Shown here piece after piece: positions 57,511 to 64,000 of a stretch of 64,000 bases of DNA. The notes under the pieces are model-generated. The model did no database searches. It was not told the origin of the DNA and saw nothing but the letters and a program-made list of their open reading frames with translations. Source of the DNA: Nitrosococcus halophilus Nc 4 (GTDB lineage: Bacteria; Pseudomonadota; Gammaproteobacteria; Nitrosococcales; Nitrosococcaceae); NCBI RefSeq assembly GCF_000024725.1, contig NC_013960.1, positions 3,954,001-4,018,000 of the forward strand, written 5' to 3'. The position numbers and the translations under genes are program-made. How positions within the stretch are numbered: position 1 is the first letter of the stretch; each line of letters starts with the position of its first letter.

Positions 57511-59949
57511 ATGACATATTTCCCTCGCCTGCTCCGCTGGATGGTGGCTTTGTTGCTTACTGCCACAACAATTGGTATCCTTATTGCCCTAGGGATATAC
57601 TTCTATCTGGTACCCCAACTACCCTCTACTGAAGCGCTCAAGGATGTTCAGCTTCAGGTTCCTCTACGCGTTTATTCCCAGGAAAGAAAGCTTATTGCCG
57701 AATATGGAGAAAAACGCCGCACTCCTTTAACTTTTGAACAATTTCCAGACTTGCTGGTTAAAGCCGTACTAGCCGCAGAAGATGATCGCTTCTATGAGCA
57801 TCCTGGTGTCGACTATCAAGGTATCCTCCGCGCTGCCTTATATTTGATAAAGACCGGTAAAAAGGGCCAGGGCGGCAGCACTATTACTATGCAAGTTGCC
57901 CGCAATTTCTTTTTAAGTAGGGAAAAAACCTACTTACGTAAGCTCAATGAAATTCTGCTAGCTCTACAGATCGAACGAGAGCTTAGTAAACAGGACATCA
58001 TCGAACTCTATTTAAACAAGATCTATCTAGGCAACCGCGCTTACGGAGTTGCAGCCGCTGCCCAGGTATATTACGGCACGACTCTGGATAAACTTGAATT
58101 ATCACAACTGGCCATGGTGGCAGGCTTACCCAAAGCTCCCTCCCGTTACAATCCCCTAGCAAACCCGGAGCGAGCCTTACTACGAAGGAACTACGTGCTC
58201 CGACGCATGCATGAAGTTGGTTACATAGATGATAAAACCTACCAAAATGCCGTGGCCCAACCGATTACGGCAAAATTCCATGGCTTACCCGTCGAACTAG
58301 AGGCCCCTTTTGTGGCAGAAATGGCGCGAAGTCAATTGTTTGAGGAATACGGCCCAGATATTTATACGGCCGGTTATAACGTTTATACGACTATCAAGGC
58401 TGAACATCAGGAAGCCGCGACTAACGCCTTACGCTCCGCACTGCTTGCTTATGATCAACGACATGGCTTTCGGGGGACAAAACAGCAGGTTGAGTTACCG
58501 GAAGGGGCTGATGAGGCATTTTATCGTCAGGTCCTATCCCAATACAGAATAGCCAACGGCTTAGTGCCTGCCCTGGTGCTTGCTACTGAGGAGCAAACCA
58601 GCCAGGTCTACACCAAAACTGATGGTGAAGTTCTCCTTTCTTGGGAGGGCTTATCTTGGGCCCGTCCTTATCTAGGCGTTAACGCCCTAGGGAAAAAACC
58701 AAAACAAGCTGCGGATATTCTCCAGGCGGGAGATCTCATTCGACTAGAAGCGCTACCTGAAGGGGGGTGGCGATTAGCGCAAACACCCCAAGTGGAGGGT
58801 GCCATTGTCTCCCTTTCCCCTGATAATGGGGGGATCACCGCCCTCAGTGGGGGCTTCGATTTTTATCGAAGCAAATTTAATCGGGCAATTCAATCTCAAC
58901 GGCAACCCGGATCCAGTTTCAAGCCATTTCTCTATTCCTCTGCCCTAAATAAAGGCTATACCGCTGCCAGCGTTATCAATGATGCACCGATAGTATTAGA
59001 TGAACCTGGGCTAGAGAATGTCTGGCGGCCAGAGAACTATAGCGGACGTTTTTACGGCCCGACCCGCCTCAGGGTAGCTTTAATCCATTCCAGAAATCTG
59101 GTTTCTGTCCGATTACTGCGTGCCATCGGCATTGATTATGCCATCGAATATATCCAACGTTTTGGATTTGAACCGGAACAATTACCCCAGAGCTTATCCC
59201 TAGCACTAGGCAGTGGTAGTGCTTCTCCCCTTGAAATGGCCCGTGGCTTTGCCGTCTTCGCCAACGGGGGACATCTCATCAAACCCCATTTGATTGAACG
59301 AATTGAGAACGCCAATGGGCAAATCATCTTCCAAGCACGCTCTCCCCAAGTTTGTCAACATTGCGAAGAACTGGAAGCAGAACAAGCCCCTATCCCCAAC
59401 CTAACATCGCTTCCTCTCCAAGATGCCAAACTTATCAGCCAGCCTCTCCCAGCCCCGCAGGTAATCACCCCTCAAAATGCTTATCTTATCTATAGCATGC
59501 TACAAGACGTTATTCGCCACGGCACAGGGAGACGGGCTAAACAACTCGGACGAAATGATCTAGCAGGTAAAACAGGAACCACCAATGATCAACACGATGC
59601 TTGGTTTTCAGGTTTTAATTCGGAACTCGTTGCTGTCTGCTGGGTAGGCTTTGATCAACCGAAGTCCTTAGGAAGCTTCGAAACGGGCGCACGGGCAGCA
59701 CTTCCAATGTGGATAAATTATATGGATGCCGTGCTTGACGGCGAACCAGAAAAACCGCTTATCCCCCCGAAGGGCATCGTTACGGTGCGCATTGATCCTG
59801 AAACTGGATTGCTTGCAAGGCCCAATACCCCTAATGCTATTTTTGAGACTTTTCTCGCCGAGCATGCTCCTGTCAAGTACGCCACCTCAAGCCGCCAGAG
59901 CGACAGCAGCGCGAAAACAGACACACCTATTACCGAGCAGCTATTTTAA
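57511..59949 (+). CDS. mrcA: Penicillin-binding protein 1A (class A)
   Basis: 812 residues. One N-terminal membrane helix, a GT51 glycosyltransferase domain (AAEDDRFYEHPGVDYQGI with catalytic Glu, GGSTITMQVARNFFLS), an OB-like insert, and a transpeptidase domain with SxxK in QPGSSFKPFLYSS, SRN in HSRNLVSV and KTG in LAGKTGTTND. It polymerises and cross-links peptidoglycan. Divergent from pilM, a conserved gammaproteobacterial arrangement. Confidence 0.97.
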   Translation: MTYFPRLLRWMVALLLTATTIGILIALGIYFYLVPQLPSTEALKDVQLQVPLRVYSQERKLIAEYGEKRRTPLTFEQFPDLLVKAVLAAEDDRFYEHPGVDYQGILRAALYLIKTGKKGQGGSTITMQVARNFFLSREKTYLRKLNEILLALQIERELSKQDIIELYLNKIYLGNRAYGVAAAAQVYYGTTLDKLELSQLAMVAGLPKAPSRYNPLANPERALLRRNYVLRRMHEVGYIDDKTYQNAVAQPITAKFHGLPVELEAPFVAEMARSQLFEEYGPDIYTAGYNVYTTIKAEHQEAATNALRSALLAYDQRHGFRGTKQQVELPEGADEAFYRQVLSQYRIANGLVPALVLATEEQTSQVYTKTDGEVLLSWEGLSWARPYLGVNALGKKPKQAADILQAGDLIRLEALPEGGWRLAQTPQVEGAIVSLSPDNGGITALSGGFDFYRSKFNRAIQSQRQPGSSFKPFLYSSALNKGYTAASVINDAPIVLDEPGLENVWRPENYSGRFYGPTRLRVALIHSRNLVSVRLLRAIGIDYAIEYIQRFGFEPEQLPQSLSLALGSGSASPLEMARGFAVFANGGHLIKPHLIERIENANGQIIFQARSPQVCQHCEELEAEQAPIPNLTSLPLQDAKLISQPLPAPQVITPQNAYLIYSMLQDVIRHGTGRRAKQLGRNDLAGKTGTTNDQHDAWFSGFNSELVAVCWVGFDQPKSLGSFETGARAALPMWINYMDAVLDGEPEKPLIPPKGIVTVRIDPETGLLARPNTPNAIFETFLAEHAPVKYATSSRQSDSSAKTDTPITEQLF

Positions 59950-59971
59950 ACAAAATAGGATAGCAGGGCTT

Positions 59972-60580
59972 ATGTCTAAAAAAGACCAGCAGATGAGAGA
60001 ATATATCGCCACAGAAGCGGCCCGGCTTATGGTCGAACACGGAATTAAAAGCTACTATCAAGCCAAGCGCAAGGCAGCCACGGTTTTAGGGGCCGCAGAT
60101 ACCCGAAATTTGCCCACTAATCAAGAAATAGAGCAGGCTGTAGGGGCTTATTTACGCCTCTTTAAATCAGATTCTCAGCCTGCTACCTTGGAAAAATTAC
60201 GCCAGATAGCTTTAGAAGCGATGGATTTTTTTCACCGCTTCAATCCACACTTGGTTGGACCGGTACTCAGCGGACTAGCTTCCGAGCATTCGGATATCAA
60301 TCTTCATCTCTTTGCTGAGACAGAAGAAGAGGTTGCCTTATTTCTCACAGAAGCCGGAATTCCTTTCCAACTGAAATCTCGGCAGTTATCCTTTTCCCCT
60401 AAGATGCTTCAAAGCTTGCCGGTTTTTCGGTTCGTAGCGGGAGAAGTCACCGTGGAACTCACTGTATTTCCCCCTAGGGGTATTCGCCACGCACCACTTA
60501 GCCCTATAGATGGAAAACCCATGTGCCGAGCAGACCGCAAAGAAGTCCAGTCTTTATTAGAGGCAGAAACGCCATTATAG
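59972..60580 (+). CDS. Unrecognised conserved-looking protein, possible nucleotidyltransferase fold
   Basis: 202 residues. The N-terminal half (REYIATEAARLMVEHGIKSY, AKRKAATVLGA) is helical. The second half contains GPVLSGLASEHSDINLHLFA, similar to the GS...SDID motif of nucleotidyltransferases, and VTVELTVFPPRGIRHAPLSP. I recall similar proteins in gammaproteobacteria without a function. The ATG at 59972 follows AGGG. It lies 22 bases after mrcA and overlaps the convergent maeB end by 6 bases. Confidence 0.75.
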   Translation: MSKKDQQMREYIATEAARLMVEHGIKSYYQAKRKAATVLGAADTRNLPTNQEIEQAVGAYLRLFKSDSQPATLEKLRQIALEAMDFFHRFNPHLVGPVLSGLASEHSDINLHLFAETEEEVALFLTEAGIPFQLKSRQLSFSPKMLQSLPVFRFVAGEVTVELTVFPPRGIRHAPLSPIDGKPMCRADRKEVQSLLEAETPL

Positions 60581-61888
60581 GTGGTTAATTCGCGCCACCC
60601 CTGATTTAACAGCTGCCTGGGCGACAGCAGCCGTCACAAACTCTCTTAAACGGGGATCCAGCGGCTTGGGAAGGATATAAGCTGGCCCAAAACCAAGGTG
60701 ACTCTCGCTATAGGCTTCCAGCACTTGCTCAGGAACGGGTTCCTTGGCCAACTCAGCCAGAGCCTGGACAGCAGCAATTTTCATCGGATCATTGATACAG
60801 CTGGCGCGAACATCCAGGGCAGCACGGAACAGGAAAGGAAAGACCAAGACATTATTCACCTGATTAGGATAATCAGTGCGTCCTGTAGCCAAGATTAAAT
60901 CACTCCGAACCCTATGAGCCAAGGTTGGATCAATCTCCGGATCTGGATTGGAGAGGGCAAAGACTATAGGCCGTGGGGCCATGGATTTTAGCATCTCTAC
61001 AGTCAACAGGTCGGGGGCTGCCACTCCAATGAAGACGTCCGCCTCTTTGACTGCCTCTGCGAGGGTACGCTTCATCGTGGAAGAGGCAAAAGGACGACAA
61101 TAGGGATGCAGCAGTCGCTCTTCTTCACGAATAACCCCTTGGCGATCAATGAGCAAAATATTTTCCTTGGGCGCTCCTAAGGCGGTCAACAGCCGCAGCG
61201 TAGCAATTCCAGCCGCGCCAGCACCGACGCAAGCGATTCGGACTTCTGGCAAAACTTTCCCCTGCAATTCCAGGGCATTTTGAAGGGCTGCAGCAATGGT
61301 AATCGCCGTACCATGCTGATCATCATGGAGGACGGGAATATCGAGGCGTTCAATCAGTGCTTGCTCAATTTTAAAGCAGTGAGGAGCAGCAATATCCTCC
61401 AGATTAATTGCCCCAAAGGTAGGTGCGATACGAGCTACCGTATCCACAAATGCCTCTGGAGATTCCGCCTCCACCTCAATATCAATGGCATCTAACCCGG
61501 CAAAAGATTTAAACAGGACCGCTTTGCCCTCCATCACGGGTTTGCTTGCCAAAGGCCCAGTATTTCCCAAGCCCAACACCGCACTGCCGTCGGTAACAAC
61601 CGCAACCAAATTACCCTTGGCCGTGTAACGGTAAACCGCTTCAGGATCGGACACGATGGCCCCAACCGGCGCGGCAACTCCAGGACTATAGGCTAAACTA
61701 AGTTGTTGCTGAGTTGCGCAAGGCTTGGTGATACTGATCTCTAATTTTCCCGGTCGCGGTTCCCCATGATAGGCTAGGGCGGTAGCGGTTAAATCCTGTG
61801 CTGGCTTTTGCTCTTTCGCAACATCTCCAGAAGGCGTTTCTAAGTCCGTACTAGAGGATGTCAATTCCTGTTGATTCAACAGATGCAT
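60575..61888 (-). CDS. Malic enzyme (short form)
   Basis: About 437 residues, without the phosphotransacetylase domain of long MaeB. Motifs: SLAYSPGVAAPV, VAVVTDGSAVLGLGNTGP, INLEDIAAPHCF, VLHDDQHGTAIT (metal ligands) and CVGAGAAGIATLRLL (NAD(P) loop). Oxidative decarboxylation of malate to pyruvate; cofactor preference is not evident. ATG at 61888 follows AGG; the frame extends to a TTG at 61915. Confidence 0.93.
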   Translation of the reverse strand: MHLLNQQELTSSSTDLETPSGDVAKEQKPAQDLTATALAYHGEPRPGKLEISITKPCATQQQLSLAYSPGVAAPVGAIVSDPEAVYRYTAKGNLVAVVTDGSAVLGLGNTGPLASKPVMEGKAVLFKSFAGLDAIDIEVEAESPEAFVDTVARIAPTFGAINLEDIAAPHCFKIEQALIERLDIPVLHDDQHGTAITIAAALQNALELQGKVLPEVRIACVGAGAAGIATLRLLTALGAPKENILLIDRQGVIREEERLLHPYCRPFASSTMKRTLAEAVKEADVFIGVAAPDLLTVEMLKSMAPRPIVFALSNPDPEIDPTLAHRVRSDLILATGRTDYPNQVNNVLVFPFLFRAALDVRASCINDPMKIAAVQALAELAKEPVPEQVLEAYSESHLGFGPAYILPKPLDPRLREFVTAAVAQAAVKSGVARINHL

Positions 61889-62043
61889 ATCAAACCTATG
61901 TTTGGTCAATGACAATAGCGCTTAAACAAGCCCAGGACTGACCTGCCCCAACGATCAAAAAGCGGAGGCCGCAACAGCGGTACCCAACCGCAGGTAGCGT
62001 TGGATCAGGCTAGGGTAGGATACAGTTTATTGGGATTTTAATA

Positions 62044-62250
62044 TTATGATTTCAATTTATATTTTTGGCGAAACTTATCGACGCGACCCGCCGTATCCAG
62101 CAACTTTTGCTTACCGGTGTAAAAGGGATGACAGGCGGAACAAACTTCTATATGAAGGTCATGACCCGCTGTGGAGCGGGTGGTAAAACTGTTACCGCAA
62201 CTGCAAGTCACCGTAATTTCACTGTATCGGGGATGAATATCCTGCTTCAT
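62044..62250 (-). CDS. rpmE: Ribosomal protein L31
   Basis: 68 residues with the zinc-type (C+) signature: TCSCGNSF and [25 protein letters not shown]. Four cysteines are present, so this is the zinc-binding paralogue and not the C-minus form induced on zinc starvation. Upstream of maeB on the same strand. Confidence 0.97.
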   Translation of the reverse strand: MKQDIHPRYSEITVTCSCGNSFTTRSTAGHDLHIEVCSACHPFYTGKQKLLDTAGRVDKFRQKYKLKS

Positions 62251-62415
62251 AGGGGTTCTCTAAAGACTTAAAATTTGCTTTCGATTATATTAAGCTACAA
62301 AATTTTACCGGGCTACCCTTCCTGCTACAAGTCCTAACTTTAGGTTAGAGGGCTTTTTCGCCAATCAACATCGCTTGGTTACGAAAACCTTTGGCGAGTA
62401 TTTTCTGCCATAGCC

Positions 62416-63867
62416 CTATCGACGCCAAAAAGTAGGACTCAGGATAACAAGGAGGGTAAAGATCTCCAGACGCCCAAGCAACATGGCAAAACACAAAATC
62501 CATTTGGAGGTGGCGTTAATACCCTCGTAATGGGCGCCTACTTGCCCCAATCCGGGACCTAAATTGTTAAGACACGCGGTGACTGCAGAAAACGAGGTAA
62601 TCATGTCCAGCCCGGTGGACAGCAAAAGGAGGTACATGACACTAAAACAGGCCACGTAGACGGCCATAAAGCCCGCCACCCCTTCTACTACCCGATCCGG
62701 TAAACTTTTATTCCCAATCTTAATGGGTACGATGGCGCTAGGATGAATCAGGCGCTTGATCTCCCGTGCGCCCTGTTTGTAGAGCAACAAAACCCGGATG
62801 ACCTTCATACCGCCACCGGTAGAAACAGCACACCCTCCAATATAGCTGGTCATCAACAATAGAATAGGGAGAAAGCCGGGCCAACTATAATAGTCGCTAG
62901 AAGTAAATCCTGTGGTGGTGCCGATAGAGACCGCATGGAAAATACCGTGCTGGAGAGCCAAAAGGGGGTCGTCAAAACGATGCGTTATCCAAAGGTAAGC
63001 GGAAGTCAGTACCGCTACCCCGGTGAGCACCAGTAAATAGGCGCGAAACTCCTCATCTTCCCAGTAATGGCGGGCTGTCAGATGCCGCCAGGCAAGAAAG
63101 TGAAGAGAAAAGTTGACTCCCGCAAGCAACATAAAAAATACGGCGATCATCTCAATCAGGGGGCTATTGAAATAACCTATGCTGGCATCATGGGTAGAAA
63201 AGCCACCAATGGCGATGGTTGAAAAACTATGACCAATCGCATCAAAAAGTGTCATACCCGCTACCCAGTAAGCGGCCGCACAGGTCACCGTCAAGCCCAA
63301 ATAAATCAACCATAGCGCCTTCGCTGTCTCAGCAATACGGGGGGTAAGCTTGGTGGTTTTCATGGGGCCTGGAGTTTCCGCCCGGTAAAGCTGCATCCCC
63401 CCAATACCCAGCATGGGTAAAATTGCCACAGCCAAAACGACAATGCCCATGCCTCCGAGCCACTGCAGTTCTTGACGATAAAATAATACCGACTTGGGTA
63501 GGCTATCCAATCCAGTAATCACCGTAGCTCCGGTAGTCGTCAGGCCAGAAACAGACTCAAATACGGCATCGGTAAAGGACAAGCGGGGTTCAGTAGTTAA
63601 AAAGAGAGGAAGCGCCCCAGAGAGGCTTAACACCACCCAAAACATGACGACCACCACAAATCCATCCCGCAATCGCAGCTCTCGCTGATAATGACGCACG
63701 GGTAACCAGCACAACAGGCCAAGACTTAGAATCAGACCAAAGGCGCTTAGAAACTCTTCCGCCGCACCATCCTGGTAAAATAGAGACACTATCACTGGCG
63801 GGAGCATGGCGGTACTGAATAGGGTTAGCAATAACCCCAAAATCCGCTGGACGACAACAAGTTGCAT
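62416..63867 (-). CDS. trkH: Potassium uptake channel subunit TrkH
   Basis: 483 residues, polytopic, with four selectivity P-loops: SVSGLTTTGATV, FSTIAIGGFSTHD, SIGTTTGFTSSDY and TACLNNLGPGLG. It works with the TrkA gating protein (not in the window) to take up K+. Start is 8 bases after the lnt stop with TAGGAG overlapping that stop. Confidence 0.96.
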   Translation of the reverse strand: MQLVVVQRILGLLLTLFSTAMLPPVIVSLFYQDGAAEEFLSAFGLILSLGLLCWLPVRHYQRELRLRDGFVVVVMFWVVLSLSGALPLFLTTEPRLSFTDAVFESVSGLTTTGATVITGLDSLPKSVLFYRQELQWLGGMGIVVLAVAILPMLGIGGMQLYRAETPGPMKTTKLTPRIAETAKALWLIYLGLTVTCAAAYWVAGMTLFDAIGHSFSTIAIGGFSTHDASIGYFNSPLIEMIAVFFMLLAGVNFSLHFLAWRHLTARHYWEDEEFRAYLLVLTGVAVLTSAYLWITHRFDDPLLALQHGIFHAVSIGTTTGFTSSDYYSWPGFLPILLLMTSYIGGCAVSTGGGMKVIRVLLLYKQGAREIKRLIHPSAIVPIKIGNKSLPDRVVEGVAGFMAVYVACFSVMYLLLLSTGLDMITSFSAVTACLNNLGPGLGQVGAHYEGINATSKWILCFAMLLGRLEIFTLLVILSPTFWRR

Positions 63868-63874
63868 AACGCTC

Positions 63875-64000
63875 CTAGTTCCCTTTGGAACGTTGAGCGT
63901 ACCTGCCGATGGCCAACATGCACAGGCATAGCCCTAGGATCGGCCCGTTACCCCAGAGGACATAGGGAGTAGCCCCTGCTCGCGGTTGAACACTCCCCGT
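63875..64000 (-). CDS. lnt: Apolipoprotein N-acyltransferase, C-terminal end
   Basis: The last 41 codons on the minus strand; the rest is beyond the window. The sequence VQPRAGATPYVLWGNGPIL followed by a final membrane helix and AQRSKGN matches the C-terminus of Lnt, whose family reads ...G-TPY-RWGN-P.... It N-acylates outer-membrane lipoproteins. It precedes trkH by 8 bases. Confidence 0.8.
   Translation of the reverse strand, partial: TGSVQPRAGATPYVLWGNGPILGLCLCMLAIGRYAQRSKGN

Overview
The window is about half G+C, densely coded and bacterial. Gene content and order point to a gammaproteobacterium. Markers are pilMNOPQ-aroKB next to a class A penicillin-binding protein, pilBCD-coaE-zapD-yacG, lptM-lysA-dapF-DUF484-xerC, sspAB after petABC, and a TtpC-type TonB operon. 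The middle of the window carries a lanthanide-type methanol dehydrogenase and most of a tetrahydromethanopterin (H4MPT) C1 pathway, so the host is probably a methylotroph or methanotroph, or a relative such as the Nitrosococcus/Methylococcales neighbourhood. The sequence alone does not fix the genus. I found no rRNA, tRNA, CRISPR array, prophage or complete insertion sequence.

Layout. 1-4.7 kb (minus strand): DUF3450, TtpC-like ExbB, ExbB, ExbD, TonB and a TPR protein, a TonB2-type energy-transducing operon. 5-11.7 kb (minus): an HDOD-REC-GGDEF regulator, xerC, DUF484, dapF, a methyltransferase, lysA and the small lipoprotein gene lptM. 11.9-17.5 kb (plus): pilB, pilC, pilD, coaE, zapD, yacG. 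17.6-23.8 kb: a Nudix-ThiE fusion, small conserved genes, nadA, aspS, an FmdB-type zinc ribbon and DUF1614, with several striking palindromic spacers. 24-27.8 kb (plus): petABC (cytochrome bc1), a 135-bp MITE-like inverted repeat, sspA, sspB.

27.7-50 kb is the metabolic core. A lanthanide-type xoxF with its xoxJ partner would oxidise methanol to formaldehyde in the periplasm. A pseudoazurin and a small secreted Cys protein lie close by. pntAB is followed by mtdA, a beta-RFAP synthase gene, mtdB, an ATP-grasp gene, mch, a RimK-like ATP-grasp gene, a CitG-like gene and fae. fae, mtdA/mtdB and mch would carry formaldehyde to formyl-H4MPT. A HisA-like gene, a second ATP-grasp gene, an oxoprolinase-like gene, pabB and an amino-acid-kinase-like gene look like cofactor synthesis for H4MPT and methylofuran. 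The formyltransferase/hydrolase genes (fhc) and a XoxG cytochrome are not in the window.

50-64 kb: aroB, aroK, pilQPONM (minus) divergent from mrcA (plus), an unrecognised gene, then maeB, rpmE, trkH and the 3' end of lnt (minus).

The least explained signals are these: a perfect 24-bp inverted repeat inside the CitG-like coding sequence just before fae; an apparently run-on C-terminus of XoxJ that crosses sspB; a 43-codon membrane-peptide ORF whose ribosome-binding site sits in the loop of a perfect hairpin; a Glu in place of the phospho-accepting Asp in the REC domain; and several compound palindromic spacers.
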